Virus record (IMG/VR): IMGVR_UViG_3300042294_001138
Span: 1-34,431 of that record
DNA from: a virus
DNA length: 34,431 nt
Direction: 5' to 3' (one strand)
Shown piece after piece: positions 21,278 to 29,174 of this stretch. The notes below the pieces were generated by a model. The model saw only the letters and a list, made by a program, of their open reading frames with translations, searched no databases and was not told the DNA's origin. Position numbers and translations under genes: made by a program. The number at the start of each line of letters is the position of its first letter. Position 1 is the first letter of the stretch.

Positions 21278-22837
21278 ATGGCAAGAACTAAGGAAACGTC
21301 AGCGAAAGAATTGCCCAAATCTGGGCTAAACCTTGATTTCTCTAAATCCCCAGAGGTTTATCGGTTTCTACAGTCTAACGCATTTGTGCGTGGAATGATG
21401 GGGCCAGTAGGCTCTGGTAAGTCGTATGCGTGTGCGGCCGAGATATTTATTCGTGCCATTCAGCAAAAGCCTAGCCCTATCGATGGTATCCGATACACCC
21501 GTTTTGTCATTGTACGTAACTCTTATCCAGAACTCAAAACCACTACGATTAAGACCTGGCAAGACCTTTTCCCAGAGAATACCTTTGGGCCAATGCTTTA
21601 TACCCCACCCATTACCCACCATATCAGGCTACCCGCTAGAGAGGGCGCGGCTGGAATTGACTGCGAGGTGATATTCCTAGCGCTTGACCAGCCGAAAGAC
21701 GTGCGAAAGCTATTATCCCTAGAGTTAACTGGGGCGTGGGTCAATGAGGCGCGAGAGTTGCCAAAGGCTGTGATTGATGGCTTGACTCACCGAGTTGGGC
21801 GATATCCCACTAAACGCGATGGCGGCGCAACCTGGCACGGTATCTGGATGGATACGAACCCCATGGATGACGATCATTGGTGGTATCGCATGGCCGAGAA
21901 AGAAAAGATGACTGGGCCATACGCTTGGAAGTTTTTTAAGCAACCTGGCGGGGTCATTGAGGTTAGCCACGATATGTTGCCAGAGAACCCAGAGGCTAAT
22001 GATTGCATATTTTCAGCTGGCAAATGGTGGCAGTTAAACGATAAGGCTGAAAACGTAGCCAATTTACCGCCTGGCTACTATCAGCAAATGCTCTTAGGTA
22101 AAAACCTAGACTGGATTCGCTGTTATGCCGAAGGCAAGTACACCTATGTACAAGAAGGCAAGTCAGTCTGGCCTGAGTACAACGATAACATTATGGCGGT
22201 TGACCTAGAGGTTGACCAATCTGTGCCAATCCAAGTAGGCCTAGACTTTGGTTTAACCCCAGCGGCCGTGATTGGCCAGCGTTTGCCTAGTGGTACATGG
22301 CAGATATTGGATGAAATCGTAACTTTTGATATGGGGCTTGAGCGCTTTGGCCACCAGCTGTTAGCTGACCTCAACGCTAAATATCCTGGGATGCAAATCT
22401 TGGTCTGGGGCGATCCAGCTGGTATGGCTAGAGATGCGATTTATGAGGTAACTGCTTTTGATTTCTTGAAAACGCTAGGCTTGAAAGCTCAGCCAGCGCC
22501 ATCGAATGACTTTAAAGTTCGCCGTGAGGCGGGTGCCGCGCCCATGCAACGTCTTATTAACGGTAAGCCAGGCCTATTGGTTGACACGAAATGCAAGTTA
22601 TTGCGCAAGTCTTTGGCTGGTGGCTACCACTTCAAGCGGGTATCGGTCGGCTCTGGCCAAGAAAGATTCCGCGATGCACCAAATAAAAACGAACATTCCC
22701 ACGTAGGCGATGCTTTTGGCTACTTACTGCTTGGCGGTGGCGAGCATAAGCGTTTGACGCGCCCAGGACAGCCAGCTGGTAAGACATTTGTAGCCCAGAC
22801 CGTAGCCAATAGCGAGTTTGATATCTTTGCCAGATGA
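21278..22837 (+). CDS. terL: Terminase large subunit
   Basis: I chose the ATG at 21278 (MARTKETSAKELP), giving 519 aa; upstream codons are non-ATG and unsupported. Walker A is GPVGSGKS (42-49), and the Walker B/catalytic Glu region is ELTGAWVNEARELP (Glu157). The RNase H-like nuclease has VGLDFGLTPAAVIG (Asp323), ILVWGDPAG (Asp379) and HVGDAFGYLLLGG near the C-terminus. It is the ATP-driven packaging motor and headful or site-specific nuclease at the portal. It leads the late virion operon and is coupled to the next gene by ATGA. Confidence 0.97.
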   Translation: MARTKETSAKELPKSGLNLDFSKSPEVYRFLQSNAFVRGMMGPVGSGKSYACAAEIFIRAIQQKPSPIDGIRYTRFVIVRNSYPELKTTTIKTWQDLFPENTFGPMLYTPPITHHIRLPAREGAAGIDCEVIFLALDQPKDVRKLLSLELTGAWVNEARELPKAVIDGLTHRVGRYPTKRDGGATWHGIWMDTNPMDDDHWWYRMAEKEKMTGPYAWKFFKQPGGVIEVSHDMLPENPEANDCIFSAGKWWQLNDKAENVANLPPGYYQQMLLGKNLDWIRCYAEGKYTYVQEGKSVWPEYNDNIMAVDLEVDQSVPIQVGLDFGLTPAAVIGQRLPSGTWQILDEIVTFDMGLERFGHQLLADLNAKYPGMQILVWGDPAGMARDAIYEVTAFDFLKTLGLKAQPAPSNDFKVRREAGAAPMQRLINGKPGLLVDTKCKLLRKSLAGGYHFKRVSVGSGQERFRDAPNKNEHSHVGDAFGYLLLGGGEHKRLTRPGQPAGKTFVAQTVANSEFDIFAR

Positions 22838-23328
22838 GATACGAAATACCTTTAGCCGCTCTTAATGATGAGATGCACAGGCGCAAAGGGCTTTATTACT
22901 TACCATTTGTACCTGACCACTTTGATTTTCTTGACGTAGATCAACCAGAGATAACCGTATTGGCGAAGGGAGACCAGATCAAATACATGATTGCTAGCCA
23001 GGCCTCAATGGGAACTGCGGTTACTGCGTTTATCTACAACAGGCCTGTAGCAGTATTTGGTGTAGTACATATTTGGAAGGGTGTTGGCGAGATGTGGAGC
23101 CTCTTTGATAATGCCGCACGAAACTACCCGCCTACTATGCTTAGAGGTGGCAGAGTATTTACCGATATCGCTATGAGATATCTCCACTTGCATCGATTAC
23201 AAATTACTGTTAGAACTGATGACAAAAGAGCCTTGCGATACGCAAGGGCGATTGGGTTTGAGACAGAATCAATTATGAGAATGTTTGGCCCTGACAAGGT
23301 TGATTATCTACTTATGACGAGGTTTTGA
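22834..23328 (+). CDS. GNAT-like protein, T7 gp13-position (164 aa)
   Basis: The fold pattern is that of a minimal acetyltransferase: a beta strand AVTAFIYNRPVAVFGVVHIW, a helix with GGRVFTDIAMRYL, then LQITVRTDDKRALRYARAIGFETE, where the A-L-R-Y-A-R-x-x-GF motif is typical of GNAT C-termini. The canonical acetyl-CoA loop (Q/RxxGxG/A) is not obvious, so activity is uncertain. T7-like phages have a comparable protein near internal virion genes. It is tightly coupled to terL. Confidence 0.7.
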   Translation: MRYEIPLAALNDEMHRRKGLYYLPFVPDHFDFLDVDQPEITVLAKGDQIKYMIASQASMGTAVTAFIYNRPVAVFGVVHIWKGVGEMWSLFDNAARNYPPTMLRGGRVFTDIAMRYLHLHRLQITVRTDDKRALRYARAIGFETESIMRMFGPDKVDYLLMTRF

Positions 23329-23329
23329 T

Positions 23330-23578
23330 ATGGGTGGTATGTTTGGTGGTGGTGGTGGCCCTGATACAAGCGGTCAGATTCGCGCTCAGCAAGAAGAGAA
23401 CGCACGTTTAAAACAGCAAGCAGAGGATGAGCGTAGAGACTTAGCCGAACAGCAAGCCGCTCGTACGTCAGCTCGCCGCAGAGGCGGTTCAAGAATGTTG
23501 TTATCGGATACTCGATTGGTGCCAGAACAGGGCATCGTTGAGCAAACTTTAGGCTCTAACAAGATGGGGGGTGTGTAA
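23330..23578 (+). CDS. Small Gly-rich/coiled-coil protein, paralogue 1 (82 aa)
   Basis: An N-terminal MGGMFGGGGG leads into a charged coiled coil (QQEENARLKQQAEDERRDLAEQQAA), then an arginine cluster (SARRRGGSR) and MLLSDTRLVPEQGIVEQTLG. It shares the frame MGG-F-GGGG ... RRxGR-LLSD-RL ... TLG with the gene immediately downstream, indicating tandem duplication. The ATG at 23330 has GAGG upstream. The function is unknown; it lies in a virion operon and may be a minor structural protein. Confidence 0.75.
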   Translation: MGGMFGGGGGPDTSGQIRAQQEENARLKQQAEDERRDLAEQQAARTSARRRGGSRMLLSDTRLVPEQGIVEQTLGSNKMGGV

Positions 23579-23805
23579 TGGGTGGCGCATTTAGAGGGGG
23601 CGGTGGAGCTGTTCAAGCAGTCAAAGCAGTAGAAGAAGCAAAACCAGCACCAGCACCAGGAGTTGAAAAGCCAACTCAAGCTCAAGAGCAAGAGGGCGCA
23701 CGTATGCGTGGCGCTCGCCGCCGTGGCCGTCAACTGTTATCGGATGCTCGCCTCATGGGTGAGATGGGTGCAGAAACTTTGGGCGGGGGATCGAATCTTG
23801 GATAA
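23578..23805 (+). CDS. Small Gly-rich protein, paralogue 2 (75 aa)
   Basis: The start overlaps the previous stop (TAATG). It begins MGGAFRGGGGAV, has an alanine/proline linker (EEAKPAPAPGVEKPTQAQ), an arginine cluster (RMRGARRRGRQ) and then LLSDARLMGEMGAETLGGG. Termini match paralogue 1 but the middle differs: a proline linker replaces the coiled coil. This suggests two proteins with the same end-binding elements separated by different spacers. Confidence 0.75.
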   Translation: MGGAFRGGGGAVQAVKAVEEAKPAPAPGVEKPTQAQEQEGARMRGARRRGRQLLSDARLMGEMGAETLGGGSNLG

Positions 23806-23806
23806 G

Positions 23807-23947
23807 ATGCAGAAAAAAGTACAAAAGGTAATGCGCGAGTACAAAGCTGGCAAATTACATTCTGGCAAAGGCGGCCCCGTAGTTAAATCTCAAAAGCAAG
23901 CCGTTGCGATTGCAATGAGCGAGGCTGGAATGGCTAAGAAAAAATGA
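23807..23947 (+). CDS. DUF6496-like small basic protein (46 aa)
   Basis: I chose the ATG at 23807; the upstream open frame overlaps the previous gene in full and looks non-coding. MQKKVQKVMREYKAGKLHSG, then KSQKQAVAIAMSEAGMAKKK matches the KV-x-KVMxEFKxGKLxSG...xxQAIAIALSEA pattern of DUF6496, which is frequent in phages. The function is unknown, and the high positive charge suggests binding to nucleic acid or capsid interior. It is coupled by ATGA to the next gene. Confidence 0.78.
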   Translation: MQKKVQKVMREYKAGKLHSGKGGPVVKSQKQAVAIAMSEAGMAKKK

Positions 23948-24096
23948 AAGAAGTCTGGGAAAAAGATCGACCAAAAGATTTAGGCAAGCCAAAGAAACTA
24001 ACGCCAATGCAAAAGGCCGCGGCCAAAGCAATGGCTAAGAAAGCTGGCAGACCATATCCGAACATGGTTGACAACATGAGAGCGGCTCAAAAATGA
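23944..24096 (+). CDS. Small basic protein (50 aa)
   Basis: The ATG at 23944 overlaps the previous stop, and the TGA overlaps the next ATG at 24093. The product has a proline/lysine-rich first half (DRPKDLGKPKKLTPMQKAAAKAM) and PYPNMVDNMRAAQK at the end. Alanine/lysine helices of this sort are common in small virion or DNA-condensing proteins. No family is known to me. Perfect coupling supports expression. Confidence 0.65.
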   Translation: MKEVWEKDRPKDLGKPKKLTPMQKAAAKAMAKKAGRPYPNMVDNMRAAQK

Positions 24097-24266
24097 AAAT
24101 TGAAGTTTATCTAAACGGCGATGAGGATAAAGAGGATATGCCTAAAAAGCCATCCGCTTTCCACAAAAAAGTAGCTAAGATGCTGGCCAAACAAAAAGGC
24201 CGCTCAAAGCCAAATGAAAAAGATTTAGAAAAGGCTATGGAACTTGACGAGGAAGATGATAGCTAA
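24093..24266 (+). CDS. Small charged protein (57 aa)
   Basis: The start and stop are coupled to both neighbours (ATGA and TAATG). The product alternates acidic ends (NGDEDKEDMP; ELDEEDDS) with a basic helical centre (FHKKVAKMLAKQKGRSK). Together with the two preceding genes it makes a run of three tiny, highly charged proteins between terL and the first large virion gene. The function is unknown. Confidence 0.65.
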   Translation: MKIEVYLNGDEDKEDMPKKPSAFHKKVAKMLAKQKGRSKPNEKDLEKAMELDEEDDS

Positions 24267-24850
24267 TGGCCATCCTTGTTGAGCGTGAATCGCTTACTAC
24301 TAAATCCCGCCATGTTTCTCCAAGCTATGTAGATAAAGATAACAATCAATATCTAACTAGCTCAGATAGACCATTCCCAATTATTGATGTAAACCATCTG
24401 CGTTTGCATGAGGGGCGCGCATATTATGTATATAAGATGAATCCCAATTCCGATAAATTGGGAACTTCATCAAGCATTGATATTGCGATTGCTTGGCCAT
24501 CTGGGGTAACCCCTCATGCGGTTATGACTTATCAATGTGGTGGCGAGGCTGAGTTTTATATGTATGAGTCTCCTACAACCAGCGGCGGTACAGCCATGAC
24601 TATTCATAGGCGTAACCGAAATTTAGTAACGTCAAGCTCTGGCGCGGCAGTATTAGCACCAACAGTAACAGCATTAGGTACAGAGATTTATGCTGAGTTT
24701 ATTTCTAGCGGTGCTGGTGGTACTGGAGCTGGCGGTGGAGACTTTACATACGAATATGTCTTTAAACCGCTCACAACATATCTGTTTCGTTTGACTAACG
24801 TAAATGGTCAAGCGCAAATGGCTGAAATTAGAGTTGAGTGGTACGAATGA
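24266..24850 (+). CDS. Beta-rich structural protein (194 aa)
   Basis: The sequence is almost all short strands (MAILVERESLTTKSRHV; EGRAYYVYKMN; SSIDIAIAWPS; YTFKxLTTYLFRLTNVN-type end) with a glycine-rich loop (SGAGGTGAGGGDFTYEYVF). No signal peptide or catalytic residues are seen. The jelly-roll-like pattern and its position between packaging and portal genes suggest a head decoration or minor tail protein. The family is familiar as hypothetical phage virion protein but unnamed. Confidence 0.7.
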   Translation: MAILVERESLTTKSRHVSPSYVDKDNNQYLTSSDRPFPIIDVNHLRLHEGRAYYVYKMNPNSDKLGTSSSIDIAIAWPSGVTPHAVMTYQCGGEAEFYMYESPTTSGGTAMTIHRRNRNLVTSSSGAAVLAPTVTALGTEIYAEFISSGAGGTGAGGGDFTYEYVFKPLTTYLFRLTNVNGQAQMAEIRVEWYE

Positions 24851-25116
24851 AAAAAGAACACAAGAACCCTAAAGGCGGCTTGACCGAAGCTGGCCGTAAA
24901 TATTTTAAGCGGACAGAGGGAGCCAACCTAAAAGCGCCAGTTAAATCTGGCACTAACCCTAGACGCGTTTCATTTGCCGCTCGATTTGGTGGTATGGCTG
25001 GGCCGTTAGTAGATGAGAAGGGCAGACCAACTCGTTTGAAGTTGGCGCTCAAAGCGTGGGGATTTGGTAGTAAAGAAGCGGCTCGCAACTTTGCAAATAG
25101 ACATAAGAAAGACTGA
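24847..25116 (+). CDS. DUF6321-like small protein (89 aa)
   Basis: I chose the ATG at 24847 (ATGA overlap). KNPKGGLTEAGRKYFKR, a middle with SGTNPRRVSFAARFGGM, and DEKGRPTRLKLALKAWGF follow the DUF6321 layout: KNPKGGL-x-AGR start, R-x-SF-x-x-RF centre, PTRLALSA-x-AWG end. The family occurs in phages beside packaging and portal genes; its activity is unknown. It is strongly basic, so binding to DNA in the head or to the portal is possible. Confidence 0.8.
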   Translation: MKKEHKNPKGGLTEAGRKYFKRTEGANLKAPVKSGTNPRRVSFAARFGGMAGPLVDEKGRPTRLKLALKAWGFGSKEAARNFANRHKKD

Positions 25117-25117
25117 T

Positions 25118-26686
25118 ATGGCTGAAATGATGCGTTTGAAACCAGAAGAGATTTTAAAGCGCCACGATATAGCGTTGCGTAAGAAAGAAGACTTTAGAGA
25201 CCTATACGATGAGGTCTATGAGTTTGCTTTGCCACAACGTAACCTCTATGACGGTTATTATGATGGCAAGGTTGGCGGCGCTAAGAAGATGAACCGCGTA
25301 TTTGATGCTACTGCTATCAACTCTACACAGCGCTTTGCCAACCGATTACAGTCTGGCATTTTCCCGCCACAGCGTAAGTGGTGCCGCCTAGAGGCTGGCC
25401 CTGATATTCCAGATGACCGTAAGGCTGAGGCTAATGCGGCATTGGATATCTACACCGAGAAAATGTTTGCAACGCTCAAGCAATCTAACTTTGATATTGC
25501 GATTGGTGAGTTCTTGCTTGATCTATCTGTTGGCACGGCCGTTATGATGGTTCAGCCTGGTGATGACATTTCGCCAATCAATTACATCCCAGTACCGCAG
25601 TTCTTAGTTGCATTTGAAGAGGGCGCGAATGGTCAGGTAGATAACGTTTATCGCCGTATGCGTATTAAGGGTGAGGCCATTATCCAGCAATGGAAAGATG
25701 CCAATATTCCAAGCGATCTACAAACTAAGATTGATAACAAGCCTACTGAGGACTTTGAGCTAATCGAGGCTACTGTATTCGATCCTAAGCGTGGCGATTA
25801 TTGCTACCACGTTATTGCTAAAGATACTAAGCAAGAGATTGTTTATCGCAGACTAAAAAATAGTCCGTGGGTAGTTAGCCGTTACATGAAGGTTGCTGGC
25901 GAGATTTATGGCCGTGGCCCATTGATTACAGCTCTCCCAGACATTAAGACATTAAACAAGGTAAAAGAGCTGGTTCTTAAAAATGCTAGCTTGGCTATCT
26001 CTGGTGTATATACAGCGGCAGATGATGGAGTGTTAAACCCAGCTACTGTCAAAATTATCCCTGGCGCGATCATACCAGTAGCGCGCAATGGTGGCCCACA
26101 AGGCGAGTCTTTAAAACCTTTACCTCGCGCTGGGGATTTCAACGTATCGCAAATTATCATTAATGATCTAGTACAGAACATTAAGCGTATTTTGCTAGAC
26201 GAATCGTTGCCACCCGATAATATGTCGGCTCGTTCTGCAACTGAGGTTGTAGAGCGCATGAAGGAGTTAAGCCAGAATCTAGGCTCAGCATTTGGCCGAT
26301 TGATTAATGAGACGATGATTCCAATCGTTAGCAAGACTTTGCAAGTAATGGATGAGCGTGGATTGATTGACTTGCCATTACGGGTCAACGGCCTTGAGGT
26401 TAAGGTATCTCCAGTATCGCCATTGGCTATGGCTCAGAATATGGATGAAGTAACCAATACCATGCAGTTTGTACAGCTCGCTAGCCAAATGGGGCCAGAG
26501 GGTCAAGCAACGCCTAAGTATGGTGATATTGTTGACTACATTGGTGATAAACTCGGTGTACCATCGCGTTTACGTGTATCTCCAGAGGAACGTGCATTTA
26601 ATTTACAACAAGCCGCACAGCAAGCTCAGCAAGTAGCTCAGGAGAATCCTGAGATGGCTGTTGAGGCTGTAAAACAACTTACATGA
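25118..26686 (+). CDS. Portal (head-tail connector) protein
   Basis: I chose the ATG at 25118 (MAEMMRLKPEEILKRHD), 522 aa. The region FRDLYDEVYEFALPQRN, then VFDATAINSTQRFANRLQSG and FPPQRKWCRLE is the characteristic N-terminus of T7 gp8-type connectors. Residues 250-330 contain YYxxxLKNSPWVVSRYMKVAGEIYGRGP-type sequence and the glutamine-rich tail QAAQQAQQVAQENPE. Twelve copies form the vertex channel through which terminase packages DNA and to which tail tubular proteins attach. The stop overlaps the next start. Confidence 0.95.
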   Translation: MAEMMRLKPEEILKRHDIALRKKEDFRDLYDEVYEFALPQRNLYDGYYDGKVGGAKKMNRVFDATAINSTQRFANRLQSGIFPPQRKWCRLEAGPDIPDDRKAEANAALDIYTEKMFATLKQSNFDIAIGEFLLDLSVGTAVMMVQPGDDISPINYIPVPQFLVAFEEGANGQVDNVYRRMRIKGEAIIQQWKDANIPSDLQTKIDNKPTEDFELIEATVFDPKRGDYCYHVIAKDTKQEIVYRRLKNSPWVVSRYMKVAGEIYGRGPLITALPDIKTLNKVKELVLKNASLAISGVYTAADDGVLNPATVKIIPGAIIPVARNGGPQGESLKPLPRAGDFNVSQIIINDLVQNIKRILLDESLPPDNMSARSATEVVERMKELSQNLGSAFGRLINETMIPIVSKTLQVMDERGLIDLPLRVNGLEVKVSPVSPLAMAQNMDEVTNTMQFVQLASQMGPEGQATPKYGDIVDYIGDKLGVPSRLRVSPEERAFNLQQAAQQAQQVAQENPEMAVEAVKQLT

Positions 26687-26970
26687 AAAAGAAACTAGAT
26701 CAAGCAATAACAGACGGTTGGGAAGGTTTACAAGAGATATCGCTAGACATTAGGGAATCTCAACAAGCAGTAGAGGATTTGAACAAGCTATGCCTCAGAG
26801 TTTTGGGAACTGAGGATGGCGAAAAGCTCATGGGATGGCTACGCGCATCCGTACTAGAGCAACCAGTAGCCGTGCCTGGTAGCGACTCTAGCTTTGCTTA
26901 CTACCGTGAAGGTCAGAACAGCATTGTTAGAGACCTTGAAGCACGGATAACCAAAGCAAGGAACCTTTAA
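26683..26970 (+). CDS. Bbp19-like phage protein (95 aa)
   Basis: Helical segments are followed by LRVLGTEDGEKLMGWLRASVLEQP and SFAYYREGQNSIVRDLEARI. This resembles the Bbp19 domain (FxxVFxTxxGxxVLxxLxxxF...xxxxYxxGRxxVVxxL) found between portal and scaffold genes of BPP-1-like phages. The role is not established. It is coupled to the portal by a four-base overlap, and the spacing to the scaffold is two bases. Confidence 0.72.
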   Translation: MKKKLDQAITDGWEGLQEISLDIRESQQAVEDLNKLCLRVLGTEDGEKLMGWLRASVLEQPVAVPGSDSSFAYYREGQNSIVRDLEARITKARNL

Positions 26971-26972
26971 AA

Positions 26973-27758
26973 ATGGAAACCACAGCAGTCCAACCCACCG
27001 AGGCGCAAGCCGATAGTGGCCTATTGGATTCAGCGACAGTTGATGATAATAGTGCCGAAACACAAGCAAACCCAGAGGCTACCGCAATTAGCCATTTGGA
27101 ACCCAAAGAGGATGATGAACCCCTAGAAAGACCAGATTGGTGGCCTGAGAACTTTTGGAAAAAAGATGACTCAGCCCCAGACCTAGAGGGCATAGCTAAA
27201 TCTTGGATGGATTTGCGTAAGCAGATTAGCCAAGGCAAGCATAAAGCCCCAGCAGACGGTAAATACGATCTGTCAGCATTTGGTGATATCCCAGACACAG
27301 ACCCAGTTAAAAGCCATGTGCTGACCTGGGCTAAAGAATATGGGGTATCTCAGGCCGCTCTTGATACTCTTGTTGGCGAAGTAGTCAAAATGGGTGTTGG
27401 GGAAATACAACAGACTCAAGTTAGCCTAGCTCAAGAAAAGGCCGCATTAGGCCCCAATGCCGAAGTAATTATTAAAGGCATGACCGATTGGGCGCGAGGC
27501 TTGGTTAACAAGGGAGTATGGGGCAAAGATGACTTTGAAGAGTTTAAGTACATGGGCGGTACCGCCAAAGGCTTAAAGGCTCTGATGAAGTTACGTGAGT
27601 CCTATGAGGGTTCGCGGATTCCTACCCAGTCTATGCCAGTAGAAGGCCAGCCGTCTAAAGAAGAGCTGTATCAGATGGTTGCCGATCCTAAGTACAAGTC
27701 TGACCCAGCTTATCGCCAGAAAGTAGAGCGGATGTTTAACGCTACATTTGGCCAATAG
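26973..27758 (+). CDS. Capsid scaffold/assembly protein (261 aa)
   Basis: The N-terminal 50 residues are acidic, Thr/Ala/Glu-rich and probably disordered. Next comes ERPDWWPENFWKKDD, the start motif of T7 gp9-like scaffolds of this phage type, followed by LEGIAKSWMDLRKQISQGK and ALDTLVGEVVKMGVGEI helices. The C-terminus (QMVADPKYKSDPAYRQKVERMF) is helical and basic, as expected for capsid binding. It directs assembly of the major capsid protein encoded next. A strong terminator follows. Confidence 0.9.
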   Translation: METTAVQPTEAQADSGLLDSATVDDNSAETQANPEATAISHLEPKEDDEPLERPDWWPENFWKKDDSAPDLEGIAKSWMDLRKQISQGKHKAPADGKYDLSAFGDIPDTDPVKSHVLTWAKEYGVSQAALDTLVGEVVKMGVGEIQQTQVSLAQEKAALGPNAEVIIKGMTDWARGLVNKGVWGKDDFEEFKYMGGTAKGLKALMKLRESYEGSRIPTQSMPVEGQPSKEELYQMVADPKYKSDPAYRQKVERMFNATFGQ

Positions 27759-27780
27759 ATTTATCCTCAAGGGAGTTTTT

Positions 27781-27806
27781 GACCCGCCTAGTGCGGGTCT
27801 TTTTTT
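27781..27806 (+). terminator. Rho-independent terminator after the scaffold gene
   Basis: A perfect seven-base stem GACCCGC/GCGGGTC with loop CTAGT is followed by seven T. It sits between scaffold and major capsid genes, where it would reset transcription and let the capsid gene be driven separately. Confidence 0.92.
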
Positions 27807-27909
27807 AACTAGATTTAGTTGGTCAATAAAAATATTTGACTAGATGTTGTTTTTTTTCCACAGTTCTGTTAGAAATCGGATAAGGCATACCATTTAATTG
27901 GCCCTTAAT

Positions 27910-27968
27910 TCAGATAAATCTGACGATTGGCTAGCGTAACTAGCAAGCAGACGGCCCTGATTGTCAGG
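27910..27968 (+). promoter_or_regulatory. Structured leader before the major capsid gene (three short inverted repeats)
   Basis: Three successive perfect inverted repeats occur: TCAGAT-AA-ATCTGA (27910-27923), GCTAG-CGTAA-CTAGC (27930-27944) and CCTGA-TTG-TCAGG (27956-27968). They lie between the terminator and the capsid start. The 211 bases from terminator to start codon are long for this compact genome. A stabilising or translation-modulating leader for a highly made protein is inferred. A TTGACT at about 27836-27841 might be a -35, but the -10 is unclear. Confidence 0.5.
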
Positions 27969-28017
27969 CTAACCGAAGCAAAAAACCTTATTTTTTACCT
28001 TTTTATAGGAGTCTCAC

Positions 28018-28857
28018 ATGAGCGTATCTTTATCTAACGCCTTTGTAACTCTATTCGATGCTGAGGTAAAACAGGCCTACCAGGGCAAGGCAATGCTGGT
28101 TGGTGCTGTACGTCAGCGTAGAGGAGTCGAAGGTTCTACTGTTAAATTCCCCAAGGTTGGCAAGGGCGTAGCAACTGCTCGCATTAGCCAGGCCGATGTA
28201 ACCCCATTGAACGTTGCGTTTTCTAACGTTACTTGCACTTTGTCTGACTGGAACGCCGCTGAGTACAGCGACATTTTCAGCCAAGCTAAAGTTAACTTTG
28301 ACGAGCGTCAAGAGCTTGTTCAAGTTTTAGGTAACGCTATTGGCCGCCGTCAAGACCAGTTGATTCTTGATGCTTTAACCGCATCTAGCACCAGCTTAAC
28401 CGTATCTAACGATATCGGTGGTACCGATACAAACATGAACGTAGCTAAACTACGTGAAGCCAAGAAGTTGCTTGATAAGAATAACGTACCCCCAGAGGGC
28501 CGTCATATTATCATCCACGCAAACGGATTGGCCGCTTTGTTGGCTGAAACCTCTGTAACCAGCTCTGACTTCAATACTGTCAAGGCTTTGGTTTCTGGCG
28601 AAATCAATACGTTCTTAGGCTTTACTTTCCACGTTCTCGGTGATCGTTCTGAAGGTGGCTTAGTTTTAGCTACCAATGATCGTTCTTGCTTTGCTTTCCA
28701 CAAAGACGCGATTGGTTATGCTGAGGGCATCGCTCCTCGTACCGAAATCAACTACATCCCAGAAAAGACATCGTTCTTAGTGAACTCTGTATTTTCTGCT
28801 GGTGCAGTTGCCATCGATGACGAGGGTATTGTTAAGATCACCGCTCGCGAAGCGTAA
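28018..28857 (+). CDS. Major capsid protein
   Basis: The 279-aa protein begins MSVSLSNAFVTLFDAEVKQAYQG and continues with VGAVRQRRGVEGSTVKFPKVG, FDERQELVQVLGNAIGRRQDQLILDAL and KLREAKKLLDKNNVPPEGRH. This is the sequence plan of BPP-1/T7-like HK97-fold capsid proteins (E-loop, spine helix, P-domain). AGGAG precedes the ATG. It is the most abundant virion component and forms hexamers and pentamers around the scaffold. The structured leader and preceding terminator suggest separate strong expression. Confidence 0.95.
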   Translation: MSVSLSNAFVTLFDAEVKQAYQGKAMLVGAVRQRRGVEGSTVKFPKVGKGVATARISQADVTPLNVAFSNVTCTLSDWNAAEYSDIFSQAKVNFDERQELVQVLGNAIGRRQDQLILDALTASSTSLTVSNDIGGTDTNMNVAKLREAKKLLDKNNVPPEGRHIIIHANGLAALLAETSVTSSDFNTVKALVSGEINTFLGFTFHVLGDRSEGGLVLATNDRSCFAFHKDAIGYAEGIAPRTEINYIPEKTSFLVNSVFSAGAVAIDDEGIVKITAREA

Positions 28858-28870
28858 TTAGGAGATAAAC

Positions 28871-29152
28871 ATGGCATATAGCGCATCTGGATTAAATTTA
28901 GCCGCTGGCTCAAAAGCTGGTAACGCTCCTCAATTTTGGACTTACAAGACTGCTGACCTTATTACCGCAGTTGATGGCTCTGGTTATTTCAACAGCGCCG
29001 CATCGGTATTGAAAGTTGGCGATCTAATGTATGTTCATGCAAATTCCGCTGGTACTACACCTACCTACGGTTTTGTGATCGTTACTGGTAATACTGGTAG
29101 TGTTGTTGATGTAACCAACGCTACTGCTCTTGGCACCATCGATAGCGACTAA
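28871..29152 (+). CDS. Small capsid-adjacent protein, decoration-like (93 aa)
   Basis: MAYSASGLNLAAGSKAGNAPQFW, then TADLITAVDGSGYF and ASVLKVGDLMYVHA resembles the beta-strand protein regularly encoded just after major capsid genes of this phage group, which I know only as a likely decoration or virion-stability protein. AGGAGA precedes the ATG. It has no signal peptide. The role is inferred from the position and strand pattern. Confidence 0.78.
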   Translation: MAYSASGLNLAAGSKAGNAPQFWTYKTADLITAVDGSGYFNSAASVLKVGDLMYVHANSAGTTPTYGFVIVTGNTGSVVDVTNATALGTIDSD

Positions 29153-29158
29153 TAATTA

Positions 29159-29168
29159 GGGTTAACCC
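29159..29168. promoter_or_regulatory. GGGTTAACCC palindrome before the glycan-type genes
   Basis: The 10-bp perfect palindrome extends imperfectly to TTAGGGTTAACCCCTAG and occupies nearly the whole 22-base gap before the ATG at 29175. A hairpin here would cover the region where a ribosome site should lie; no good Shine-Dalgarno sequence is visible otherwise. Confidence 0.4.
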
Positions 29169-29174
29169 CTAGTT

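Noticed and set aside
25906-26388. 160-aa minus-strand frame inside the portal gene
   Set aside because: It lies wholly within a confidently identified portal gene, has no ribosome site, and its product has no recognisable pattern.
27781-27860. T7-type phage RNA polymerase promoter near the capsid gene
   Set aside because: No phage RNA polymerase gene is present and no T7-like consensus is repeated ahead of the late genes.
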